From Rotaria socialis (Eukaryota > Rotifera > Eurotatoria > Philodinida > Philodinidae): a stretch of DNA of 64,000 nt. The notes under the pieces are model-generated. The model had not been told where the DNA came from. It was given only the letters and a program-made list of their open reading frames with translations, and made no database searches. The stretch lies in the NCBI GenBank assembly GCA_905331475.1, contig CAJNYU010002284.1, positions 1 to 64,000 on the forward strand, read 5' to 3'. This document shows positions 22,496 to 35,444 of this stretch, piece after piece. The position numbers were made by a program, and so were the translations under genes. Numbering within the stretch: position 1 is the stretch's first letter; each line of letters starts with the position of its first letter.

Positions 22496-25400
22496 CTACA
22501 AACTGACATTAGGTTGCGATCCTGTCCATTTAGCAAGAAATTTCAAACAATCCTGCAATGCTTCACGACGAATGGATTTCGCTGATAAGACGAATTTATT
22601 CCAATCTTCTTTATTTGCCATTAAATTATATCGATCAAAAACAACAGCATCTTCAAGTACAGGATAGCCCGTAATAAGACAAGGTGATGAACGATCATTA
22701 GTTTCAGGATTAACTAATGAGAATTCAATACAATTACGAGCATCTCGGCGTAGCGTTGGTTTTACCTAAAATAGAAATATTCGAATCGAAAACAAGACAA
22801 CTGTTTTAACTTTAAAAAAATCGTTTATAAACCTTGAGCAAAAGGGAGATTTTAAAAGACTAAAATTTCTGATTCCTTTTTTTAAAGACATACAAACTTC
22901 ATCAATGGATATAAAAAATAGAATCAAGGGAAACCAGTTTGATCTATTGACATAAATGTATCTATTTCGTAGCATACAACAATTTAGTGTGCTGAAATTT
23001 CGTCAGTGTTAATGGCTGCGCATTGCTCTGAGAGTTAAGTTTTTTTTCCGATGACTATTCCTCGATTTTGATTTTCTAGTCCGGCTATTCCGGAACATGA
23101 TTTTCAAAAGTTTTGATTGCCATCTTACCGGGAAGCTATAGAATCTATTAAAAATTTGATTGACAGTTGTCGTACAAAGAACTCTCGGAGAAACCAAAAG
23201 AAGCTACGTCTAATTTCATCTTAACATATAAAATCGAGTGAGTTTATTAGGTAGCAAAAAATTAATCTTATCGGTCTCTATGATTGTAAAATTTCCAAGC
23301 TTCTCATTTTATTTTCTTTCATTCGTCGAATCAAGAGAAGCTTTTTTTTAATCTAGAAGACTGTCTCGTCAACTTACTGCTTGTTTCATTGAAAGTGCTA
23401 AAACATGTTCTTTTATTTTCTCATGATGTTCAGCTGGTAAAGATGGTTGATCAGGCAATTCAATTTCATACGGTATATCTGTTTCAACGAAATCTGATGT
23501 TGCTAACATGTCAGGATTATGTTCTTCGATTGCATCGACAACATCCAAATAACGATTAAGAAATAACATTGACATTTCATTCCAACCGACTTTCCGACAC
23601 ATGATACCAGCTTCATAAAATGCACGATCGACTGGTAAAATATCCGAATGGCGAAGAAGCGATATTGAAAGTTTCGCTGTTATTACATCAAGTTGTTCAT
23701 GTTCGGAACATGCAGAACGCATCGCATTCATATGAGCAACCCTACAAGTATAACATTGAATTTATAACAAAAAAGAAGTTGTAAATTTTCGTCTTTTACC
23801 AAAGAAGAATTTCAAATGTTGGCCTTTGCTCTTCGATTTCTTTTTGTATACCACCTGCTGATCCCGATGCTGATGAACTCATATTTTCAAAAACGTCGTG
23901 TAGAACATCACGTACATCTGCCCATTTCGGATAATTTTCATGTTTCAATGAATCAATTCTTAACATACGATAGAATAAGGCTTTATAGATTCTTAAATTT
24001 TGTGGTATAGCAATAGCTCCATATTGTTTATAGACACTTGCTGCTAATTCAGCACGATTCGATTGAATCATTTGTGTAGCATATTTAGCTAAATAACTAT
24101 GTAAAACTAATGGCCCATGCTTTTGTGCTTCAACAAAACATTCTTCCCATTGATTTTTTTCAACAAACAAATCTAATGCGCCTGTGACATCAACATTCAT
24201 TAATTCTTTAGCATTTCCGCGTTCCTTCAAATGCTTCTTATAGAGATCATCAACATATTTAGCTAATTGCGGATCGACTTCTAATGCTAATTTCTTAGCT
24301 TTTTCCCATTGTTTACCGGCGATAAATGCTTCGACGGCTTCTTTATGTAATTCAACGTGTAGATATTGTTCGGCAGCTTGATTTGGCTGTCCAAGTTGAA
24401 CAAGACGTGGACCAATAGTTCGTATAACATGTTGAGCTTTATTTTCCGGTAGAAATTTTCTTGCTATATCACTTGCTTTGAGGTAAGCTTTAACAAGTGT
24501 TTCTTTTGGTATATCTTGTTGAGGCATTAAACGTAAATATAGTTCAACTGCACGTTGATATTCACCTTGAGTTTCATAACGAGCAGCTTGTTCGAGAATA
24601 TTATCGTTGTTATATGATGTTGTTGGTCGATTGCCTGCAGCTGTATTCGTTCTAGTCTCATTCATTCCACCACTACGAGCTAATTCTTCACGTAAATCAT
24701 CAAGTTTATTTGGCATATATTCTTGACATACACGCAGGGCATCTTGCATTAAGCCTAAAAATAAAAATAATGAGAGATAGTTTAATGATGAAAACAGAAC
24801 AAAGTTGTTTTTCGAAGAATATACCATTGTCTTTATATAATTTAACAGCAAGATCAGGTCGTTGTGCTTGTAGAAGATAGCTTTCAGCTTTGGGGAAATC
24901 ATTATTATCAAATGATTGTTTGGCTTGACCGATAAGTACATCATTTAATAGAGCCTTATCATTTGCTTGAGCGATTCTTTGAGCTAAATAATAATATATG
25001 AAATAAGTTTTCTTTATCAACTAAAGGGTTCTTCAAGCAAGTCACTTATCGAAAGAAAAATTTCACTATCTCCACTATAGCTTAACTAAATAGACTAATT
25101 ATTGTATATATTAATGATAAAATAATATTTTCATTTCTATATTTTCTAAAGGCAATATTGAAAAAAAATCTCTTCAATCAATTAATAGTTTCACAGTACA
25201 TATTCTTCAAAATCGCAGCCGACGTTGCTGTTGAGCGTGTGCAAAAGAGTCACTTTTTCTTCTTTCCCAAATAAACCTTAGACAACAGAATTTAATGTCA
25301 AAGCGAAAGTTTAATTTCACAAAACATAACTAAACTTCACTCGCGAACGTACAATTCGATGTTTCTATCAAAGTCACTAGTGCCCTTGACGATAAAAACT

Positions 25401-28400
25401 GAAACATTGTTCTATCAACTGTAAAATAATTGATCTATTTAACCAAACCATAAATTAGCTGTTCTACATTTTTCTTTTAATTTTTTTAGACTACACTTTA
25501 CATATACGAAAATGTTATTACATACCTCGATCCCAATCTTTAATTTGTACATACATAAGTACAGCATCTCTTGGTTTTTTAGCTTTAAGAAATTCAGCTT
25601 CGGCTTCAAGATAACGACGTTCATCTTCTAGATGAAGCGCATATTTATAATGAACTTCAGGAAGTTTATCTTTGAGAAGAAGTCGAGCTATATCAAATGC
25701 AAATTCATATGCATGTTGTTCACAAGCTAACTCAAGGGCTTGTTCTGCATGACCTAATTTATTCAAAAGTTTGACACCTGCATCGCCACCCAATTTTTTA
25801 GCCCAGAAGAATGCTACTTGTTGAGCTGGTACTGGACCTCCATGTTGTCGTGCAATACCTTTATTGAAGAAAAAACCGACGATCATTTTGAAAATAAATG
25901 AAAATAAAAATATTTACGATATGCATCATCCCAGCTATCTAATAAACGATACATATTTGCAGCCGATTTCCAATCACCAGCTTGAATATAATGCATTTCA
26001 GCTTCTTTATATCGTTTATCTTGTTCAAGTTCTTTAGCAATTGTTATTTCAGTATCTTTCATTTTATCTGGATAGTATTGACGAACGAGACGTATCAATG
26101 CATCATAATTCTTCATACGTTTATACATAAGAATAGCTGCTGCATTATCATTAATAGTTATGTATAATTTTTCAGCTTCTTTATAACGTCCTTTAGCTTC
26201 AAGTTCTTTAGCTTGATTTGAATATAGTCTAGTGACCTCATCTTTATTCATGTACTGTTTGGCAAGACCTGTTGGAAGAAAATAAAACCTACGAATGAAA
26301 TATTCAAGCTGATAAAAACATACGGAATGCGTGTTCCCATTTAGCAGCACGGTTATACATTTCAACACATTCACCTGGAGCTTGAGCTTTCAAATAGCAT
26401 CGTTCAGCTTTCTCAAATTCTTGAATGTGTGCAAAATGAGTAGCTAAACAAAGAGTATCAAATATAAAATAATTGTATATCTCGAAAAAGTTAACTTTAA
26501 ATACTATTATTTCGACGTCGTATTTCAAATTTTATTCGTTTCGTCGTTAATTAATTAATATGAATTAAAGAAAAAAACTACAGATAATATCATCTGTTTA
26601 ACTTCTTCACTTTTTCAACTTCAAGACTCCTGCGGATGTCTTCTTTGATTGTCATCTGCAGAGTCACAACATCTTTAGAAAGATAATTAATACTGAGAAA
26701 CACACTAGAAAAGCAATCAAGATCTCGCCGTTGACTATTGTTTCCTGTTATTGGTACAGAAAGACGAATCAAACCACAAAAATTCGACTTTCAAGTCATG
26801 CTCACTAATATGTTTTTGATGAAAAATATAAATACTACAAAATCTTTCTAACTTTTTCCACGAAATACGTCAACACGAATCTCGGCAGCGAATATAAAAT
26901 ATTTACCAAGTTGTTTATAATGTGTAGCAATATCTGGATCATTCTCGTCTCTTTGTTGTTCAAGAATTTCCAATGCACGTGACCATTGACGACCAAGTAT
27001 AGCTGCTTGTACAGCTTTCATGTTCTCACCTGCTTCAATAAAATGCGTTACTGCTTCAAGATACTGCATTTGTTCAGCCATGTAATCACCCCTAAAAGTA
27101 AAACAATACATTTCAGTTTTAAATTGTTTCCTTTTGAGAATTTTCATCGTGTGACATACCATTTGCTTTCAAGTGCAACAACTTCTTTTGGATTTGTCTT
27201 ACGTGCTAATTTAACAGCTTTAATAAAACACTTTCCAGCTTCATAACAACTTAATGCTTTCGGAAATTCTTTAACATGCTCATAAAGATCTCCGGCTAAT
27301 TCAAACATATTTGCTTTAACTAAACTAACGGCTATACGTGTAACAAGATCACTATCGCGCATTAATTGTGCATTTTGCATGAGAATTTGTGCTGATTTTG
27401 ATGGTAGATTTGCTTGCATATATAATGAAATAGCTTCTTCGTCTTCATGCTGTTTTAATTTCCAATCAGCAGCTCGAGCAATTTGTTTTGTATCAATCAA
27501 CCATTTATAATATGTTGAACGAAGTTCATCAGCTTGTGGATGTCGTTTACGATCGGCAACCGATATAGCTTCATCCCAATGATGCATCGTACGATACATA
27601 TCAATAGCTTTATCGACGTCACCATTTTCTAAATAGATTGATTCAGCTGCTTTTAATTGTCGTTCGAATATAGCTAATTTAGCTCGAACTTCATAATGAT
27701 CGTAGGAGCCTTTTTTCTCTCGTGCTAATTGATTTATTGAATGAAGAAAACGTGCCTTGGCCATTTGTCTTGTCGCCGTATAAGCTTGTTCAGCGACGAC
27801 ATATTCTTGTTTTTCATACGCTAAACGTGCTAATGTTTCCCATAGAGCATTTGATGTGTCATCGGACGAACCACAAGCATCTAGGTAAGCAACAGCACGA
27901 CGAAAATCTTCATCATTAATAGCTGTATTAAATTCAATTTTATTCGAATCAAGTTCAAGTGATGATTGAACACCGTTATCATTCAATTTAACAAAGGTTC
28001 GATTTTTCGATGGATCTTTACTGATTTCAATAACATCACCTTTGATTGGTTTCGTATCACAAGATTCAGGATGTTCAATATTATACCAAACAGATAGATT
28101 ATCTTGAGATTGACCAACAACAACATCACTGTCCGGTATCCTAAAATAGAAGGAAATTAATTTTTTATTTTTCATAGTTCTGAAATATATTCAGCTTGTT
28201 TCATCACATGAAATGTCATAACTAATTAATTGCTTAAGAAAATCAGCTAAATTCTGAAAAACAAGAGTTAAGATTTATTGATTGTTAAACATAAAGAGAT
28301 AGCTATAAGACTTAATTTATTCTATATAAATATTATAAAATCATAGAATTCTGTTGAAGCATCATTCATAAGAAAACTCTGCCAAAATCAACGAGACTTG

Positions 28401-30854
28401 TTATAGTGGATATGAAAATTTTCGATCATATCATTTAATATTAATATAATACGAGACTATATTAGACGTAATAGGCATACTTTTACAGATATGGTGAGAA
28501 GTAAAAATCATACTAAACAGAATAAATAGTAAAATAACTCATCTTCGAGAACAACGAGTGTTGAGATGGAGTAGCATCGATTTACGTCCAATGCAGAGAG
28601 GCTACGTTATTGAAAAGAAGAATGAAATTCATACTGCGATATCGAACTGTTCTTTGTTAATCTGAGATCATTTCAATCAAATGAACTTAATATTATTATT
28701 ATTTAATTTCATCGTATCTATGCTTCGGAAACAAGTACGCTATTGGTCAGCAAAGCTTATCGAGTTGGTTCCGAATCCGAAAACTTCGCTCTCTCACGAA
28801 CTTCCCGTGTTTGTAAAATATATTTGACCATTGATTACTATATCCTATCTTCGGTGTAGTCATTCATGCCGTACTATTATATTAAGTGATCAAAAACTAG
28901 TTTTTTTCCTCATTGCTATCGATTCTTTGGAATCAATTTTTCAGCGACACTATGGTGATATTTATCCAAAGGTTAACTCATTTTTGTCAAGAACTTTAAT
29001 ATACATACCATTGTGCATAATTACAAAATGAAAGTATACAAGTTTTTGCTCTTGTCAGTAGATTATATCTAGAAGAAAAACAAAAACAATCGTTAATTCA
29101 TACTAAATAAATTATTTTTCAACAATACATACAAATATAATTTAAGATTTTTATCTCGAAATAATAAATAACGACTTGTTTCATTTAATGCTAACCAATT
29201 AATATTTGCATCATGATTTACTTGATCAATAACAGCTGCACCACTTGTTGACATAAGATCAACTATTGCGATTGTACGACTGTCAAGTAAATAGCCCATT
29301 TTCTTATTTCCTTGTAAATTTCGTTCTTCAACACGTACGCTAATTAAATTTGGACTAAGAAATTCCGTTCGAACAGAGCATAATATATTATCACCATGTC
29401 TTCCGCTAGGCGTATATTCAATTAATGTTAATTCTCCATTAGCAAATATCATACAAACATTTTCATTGTCAAAAGAAAATTTTTCATCGCCAGCCGATTG
29501 CCAATGAACTTCACAACGACGTTTTTCATCTTGTAAATCAACTAATATAAGTGTATGAACTGTATAACCAACAGCATAACGATCACGACCCATTATTTTA
29601 ACATCAACAATTTCAAAGCCGCTACGTGAAACTAAATCTGCACGTTTTCCATTCGATTTATTTTCAATAAGTACTTGAGATAAGGAAACAAAATTAATCG
29701 CATATTTTCCTTTTGTACTTGATTTTTTCAATGAACAATTAAATAAAAATGTACCACCTGTTAAATTAGCAACAGCAAAACGTGCACCATCTAAACATAG
29801 AAAAAACATGAATTTAAATAAAAAAATAAGTTCTTAGCTTAATTTTACCCGAACGCCAAGCCATTCCTGTCACTGTATACATATTTTTTATTTCCTTGCT
29901 TGGCGCTTCATCGAACATGCCTTTTCTTGCTTGATATGAATAAAGGCGGATATGATCATATGAACCAAAAACACATTCTTGACCTACGATGAACAAGATT
30001 TTTTGCATTTAGATTCGTTATTTTTCTGTTTGAAAAAATCTCAAATTATTCTGATAGATAGCGAATAAAATTAAGTTAAATAAATAAGAAAACAAAAACT
30101 TACCTGTTGGATTACAAATACCAGTACTAAATTCTCGTTCATTAATTTCTCGACTGTAATCGAACTGTTGTAAAATTTTACCATCTTTATTATAAACTAC
30201 AACACGTCGATCACATCCTCCAACAAGTATTCCATATGCACTCCAAACGAGTGCACATGGTGGACATGAATGGCGTACAACTAAACCTGATTTATCACCT
30301 GTACCTTCATCTTCAATTATATATCGGCAAATACTTCCGTCACCATGACCGGATAATATCGCTTTACGTGAGACATTTGCCGCTAATGATACAGTATATT
30401 GTTCAGCTGTAAATAATGTATGTGATTTATTTTTTTTGACATTTCCTGAACGTATTTTTCCATCAGCTAAACCAAATATTATTTGTCCATCAGGTAACCA
30501 TATCAATGTTGTAACATGAGCTGACTGTACGAATTTTGCTACAATCGATTTTTTATCATTCCAATCAGCACCTAATTTATATACAAATACAATATTATCC
30601 GATTGTGCTACGGCTAATTGATTGCTTTCAGGTGAAAAATCCATTGCTGTAACAACATAAGATTGCCGACCATATTTAGAATCTATTGGCTTTGTTGCAA
30701 AACGATCACGTAATTCACCTGTTTCATCATATAATTGTACAACGCGATCAATACATATGGCTAGTTTTTGACCATTTGGTGAAAAACAAACAGCTGATAT
30801 TTGTGCTTCGCCATTTACTGGATCAGATATTTGTTTAAAAAATTTTACTTGCAT
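22496..30854 (-). CDS. IFT172: Intraflagellar transport protein 172
   Basis: Thirteen exons give a continuous 1773-aa protein (human IFT172 is about 1750 aa): 30104-30854, 29849-29983, 29133-29790, 29009-29068, 27160-28140, 26907-27091, 26324-26443, 25918-26268, 25526-25858, 24825-24983, 23800-24754, 23378-23741 and 22496-22765. The first ~530 residues form WD40 repeats (for example DNIVFVYKLG, GYDRRV-like GGCDRRVVVY, NENVCMIFANGELTL). The rest is helical TPR-like repeats such as RYKEAEMHYIQAGDW and KAESYLLQAQRPDLA. The end carries PCLITGYPVL and ANKEDWNKFV, which are strongly conserved in this family. A 60-nt exon (29009-29068) restores the expected CSYMQW-like segment (CNYAQW here). By family it is a peripheral IFT-B subunit needed for cilia and for turnaround at the ciliary tip. 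Long introns at 28141-29008, 24984-25525 and 22766-23377 contain nothing I recognise. Confidence 0.96.
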
Positions 30855-31559
30855 TGTACTTTAAGCCTTAAATAAGAAAAAAAAACTGTTTTAAAACTGA
30901 TATAAAAAAATCTACATTTATCGATTTTAAAACGAATGTCTTAATAGTCTATTTTGCGTGTCTGCTTTTCAAGTCTACTCATTTCACTGTTGTGACGGAT
31001 AGTTACACAATTGCTTATTGAAAGCTACAAAAAAACGTCATTCTTTTGTCTTTTTTTTTGCACTCATTCAAAATGGAATATCGGTTATATAAAAATTCTA
31101 GAATCATTATTCAATTGATTCATACGTTTCATGTTTTCTCTCGTTGTTAGGCGATGCACTCTAATAGATACGGCAATCTCGAATGCTATTCGTCCTCTCG
31201 CTGCCATTAGCAAAATTGGATGAATCATACAGGAAAGACAAATTATTAAATAGAATTCATTTTTGTATTCCTAAGTTTATGCATTTTTGATCATGCATAC
31301 TCGAATTATCGAAACAGTTCATGCGTCACTAATTTCTATTTTTGTTTGAAAGAGAACATCGTTAAGTATGGCCCTTGAAATAAGATTAGCAATTATCAAA
31401 TGAATGACTATAGTTATAATAAGAACACTATACTTTGAGAACTCCAAAAACAATTAAAAAAAAGCTTGAATATCGACAAATTTTGTAGGTATAACTTTTT
31501 CGAATAAAAAATAGAAAGACTAGTTATAGAGAAAGTTGCATTGGTCTCGCTAGCGTATA

Positions 31560-31846
31560 CTCAACTCGAACAGTCCGACCTGGCAACGGCCGGTTCCGGT
31601 TACTTCCGTTGATTTTGTGGAAGCAGTATTTCAGTTGGAAAATTTTCGCATTTTTTTCCGGTGATTTCCGATCAATTCCTTCTGGAAAGCACCGGAACTT
31701 GACAGAAATTCCCCGGAAAAGTCCGGCCGTATTTTTGACCGGAATACTGCTGCCGTGTTTTCCTGCAGGATATGGTGACTTTCCCGCATATTTCCTGGAG
31801 TATCCTACGGAATCCGGTAGCTGGAAGGTTCGACTTGGGTAGCGAT
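31560..31846. repeat. CCGGAA-rich palindromic element, copy 2
   Basis: GCAGTATTTC (31623) is inverted as CCGGAATACTGC at 31739-31750. The element is dense in CCGGAA motifs and ends in reverse orientation with CCCAAGTCGAACCTTCCAG at about 31845. It is related to 32325-32560 and more distantly to 7303-7475. Local GC is clearly above its AT-rich flanks. Confidence 0.65.
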
Positions 31847-32324
31847 GAGCAAAAAAATGAAATTCTTTCATCAATGTAAATACTCACGAAAAAGTTACTT
31901 GCAAACGTCGAAAAATATTAAAACGATTAATCACAGATATGTGTTTATTAATCATACTGTCAAGCGTAGAAGTAAAGAAAGATTTTAATGAGTAACTATA
32001 TATTGATCGTATGTTTCAATTCTATATCGAGTTCATTGATCAACTTCATAAAGTAAAAGACGGTCATTATACTATGTTGTCAATATCTTTATTGTCTACG
32101 GAAGCAAGGAAGTATTTACAGCTTTTTCTTATTCTATTTTATTAAGGGAGCGTATTCTCAACAAGAGAAATCTTTCATTGAGCAGCTATAGAGGCAGTTG
32201 AACGTAATAATCAAGTAGTGTACAACAACAAATCGTGCTTGAAAACATTAGGAAAATAAAAATCGACATGAACTAGTAAACGCGAAATTATTTTTCATAG
32301 CCACCAAGTTAATAAGAACGATCA

Positions 32325-32560
32325 GATTCTCACCGGAAAGTAGGAGGGAAATTCACAAGATGGAAGCAGTATTCCGGCTAACTTCGCGCTAGAAATTGCT
32401 GTTGAACACCGGAAAGAAATCCGAAAACTTCTGGCCGGAATACTGCTTAGCAATTCCCTCTTTTCCCGAGAAACCTTCCTCTTGGATTCGATGATTGTTC
32501 CTGTGGATTCCACTACCATCTCGGGATTCCCACAATCTGGAACTATCGACCTGGGCATAT
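32325..32560. repeat. CCGGAA-rich palindromic element, copy 3
   Basis: GCAGTATTCCGG (32366-32377) is inverted at 32435-32446. The reverse-strand head CCCAGGTCGATAGTTCCAG lies at about 32555. Copies 2 and 3 are separated by about 480 bp. Confidence 0.65.
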
Positions 32561-33412
32561 TCATAATTTTCATCAATAGTTGCAATTGTTTTATCAAATC
32601 ATGAGTCAATAATATTCAGTATATCGCGAGACATAATTTTTCCTTTTTCCTGAAGGTTTTCTTTTAATTTTTTTAATTCTGTAAAAAAACACGACTTATC
32701 ATGGCTCACAATAGACGGTTTTTGAGCATTATCACCAAAATGAATCTATCAAGTTTCTATTAGAACTTCTGAGAAAATTCGAAGTAAAATATAGAAATTC
32801 TCTTTCTTTCAAGTTTATATGTCAATTTAAAATAATTTCTTTGCATACGATGTCTCACTTACGTTCTATCTTTCAGTCGAACTAGCTTCACAATGTAAAA
32901 TAGCAGCTAATTATTTGCAAACTTTCAGAAGCTACATCAAATTAGTTATTTTAGAAAAGATCATCTATAATTATGCAGTTGATCCATGGTATTAAAATAA
33001 TTGATCGTATGCGAAAATAAAAACAGCGAGAAATTTCTAGATCAAGTCGAGAATTGAGTTAAAAATATCCTGTCAGAGGAAGGGTCCTATAACTTGTATT
33101 TTACATAGAAAGATAATCAATACAAACGTCGCGACGAGTAGTCTAATTACCACATTTGCATGAAAGGGCAACTTCCTCTTTAACCGGAAAGCAGTGATCG
33201 TTAGTATAGAACGTAAATTATCCTGATATGGCAACTCCGTCTAGTTATGCCACTAATTTTCAACTGAAATTATTTTGTTTGTTGCGATCTGTTGACGTTT
33301 TGATATAGTAGTTATGGAGACAATAGCAACAAAAATTCAATAGCTCCTCATCAGTCGAATATAATTACGCTTCTTTTTCAGTTTTTAACTATGCAACAAG
33401 CCATTAATCCAA

Positions 33413-33437
33413 ATTATATATATATATATATATATAT
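33413..33437. repeat. (TA)n microsatellite
   Basis: About twelve TA units. Similar short TA runs occur at 44189-44226, 53301-53321 and 60270-60293. Confidence 0.9.
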
Positions 33438-35444
33438 GCACTAGGATTTTTCTCTAGATGTTATCAGCATTCATTAAAATAAAATACTGCAAACTCAATC
33501 TATTCAAGATTTACAAGTATTTAACGACCATATTACTATCAATATTAAAGGCAAACAAACTTTTAGATGATCCATATATTTACAAGGTATGATTGTGAAA
33601 AATAGTTTCCTACCCAAATACTCACAAACAATAAAAGGAAGTATTTTTCATTTCAATGAAAATGTGACATAAGTCGATACCATCATTCTGTCTCTATCGA
33701 TAAATAATTCAAAATTCGAACAAAAATAAAATATTAGCAATAATGAACCAATCAGTGTCACGCGTATACTCATTATTTCGAAAACATGTCTCAATTCATT
33801 TTTATGTGTTCCGATAAATTAAGAAACACTCTATCAACGCATGATCATTCATTATTCTTGGCATTTTGAATTTAAAATTAGTCATTCGAAAATCAGCTAA
33901 AAGATAATATACTATTAGCCTAAAATAAATGTCAAAATAGAAGAATGAATAAATTTTAACAACGCTCCATTTCATTCCATTAGCGTTAATCAACGTCAGC
34001 GTGGTGTATGAAATGGTGTCACTATGCATTCCATTCCATCGTAGGAAGGATCTTATCACGAAACAATTTCTTGAATAAAATTTCGCACTTATTTAAAAGA
34101 GGCGGCTTAGTTTGAATTAATTCTTCTCACAAATAATCATTGATAAACACTTGCGAAAATATCGAGTTACTTATGTAGAATTTTTTTAACATTATCTGAA
34201 AGTAGACTAACTCAAATGCATGTTCTAGCAATGATTACACGGTCTCTATGGAATCATAATAGCCCTGTCAAATTGTAATTGATGATGATGATGATGTCTA
34301 TGAGTGAGACACTCACTCCTTAAGGTCAGTATCTGAGATCACAACATGATCTATTGCATATGTTAGTAAGTGAGAGTAATGCCATAGAATAAAGAAAAAA
34401 AGCTGCTTGCCCGAGCATACGATAGATGAAAGATTACATACACACGAATGCAAAAGGGGTGATACTTCAATTTTCAACATAATTTAACTCATTCGATTTG
34501 AACTGAAGAAGAATGGATTCAGATAAAATAAACGAAATTAAGGTCAACATTGGCTGAAACTATTCATAATACGGATCTTCTAATGATAAGGTGAGCGAGC
34601 AGTCAGTAGCATATTCTATAACTCGATGTAGTTTAACATCTCTAATTTCAATAGTAGCCAACGAACAAAGTCTGTTGAACTGATGAATTTTGACGAGTGA
34701 CAGAAATAACTGGATTTCACCTGATAGATAAGAGCGGTCGCAAAACATAAGGAAAGTGTCATTCTTCAGTTGAATGAAATTACAGCAGTGATGAAAACCT
34801 GACTCTGCCAGCTATTTAGAGTCTAAGCCCTGTCGATCATAAGCATTGACAACAACAGTTAGCTATTTATAGACAATGTGAAATGGAAAATTTATCGTAT
34901 TTGCATAGAGAAAATCAAAAATGTACTAGAGAAACAAGATAGGCATTATGACAGTAGAGACTCTTACATTACACATAGCAAGTCTGAATTAGTATTTTTC
35001 TTCATCAAATATAATTACGCATGAAAAATGAAAGCAAGAAAGAAGACGGCCACATTTCGCATAGATGTCACTCATGAAAAGTGTACCTTATTAATCGCAG
35101 AAAAGAAACCTTTTTTATTCCATTTCATTGTTTACTATTTATTATTAGCTCGTAGAGGAAATTGCTATCAAAGAAATTGAGTCAATTCCATAGATTCATA
35201 ATTCTTTCCGTTGTCATCGATAAACCCTACAGCAAAAAACTACTCCATTTGTTCACCTACGTCCATTTATAATACTGAATGAGTCACATGTAATAAAATT
35301 ATTTGGTTGGTTAAATCATTCTCCTTGTTCTTTCTTTTAAAAACATTATTATGCCAAATAAAATAAAACCCTCTTTCTGCTACGAAGTTCTTTGATGAAT
35401 CGAACGTGTTATTGTCGCCAAATAAAACTTCTTTTGTTTTTTAG

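Larger units (their letters stand above)
30855..35444. other. 4.6-kb divergent intergenic region
   Basis: It lies between the 5' ends of IFT172 (-) and the Spire gene (+), so it should hold both promoters. It contains two related CCGGAA-rich palindromic elements and a short (TA)n run at 33413-33437. No coding region is supported. Confidence 0.6.

Noticed and set aside
31524..31887. Overlapping frames on both strands
   Set aside because: They arise from the GC-richer CCGGAA element; overlapping frames on both strands and lack of domains argue against coding.
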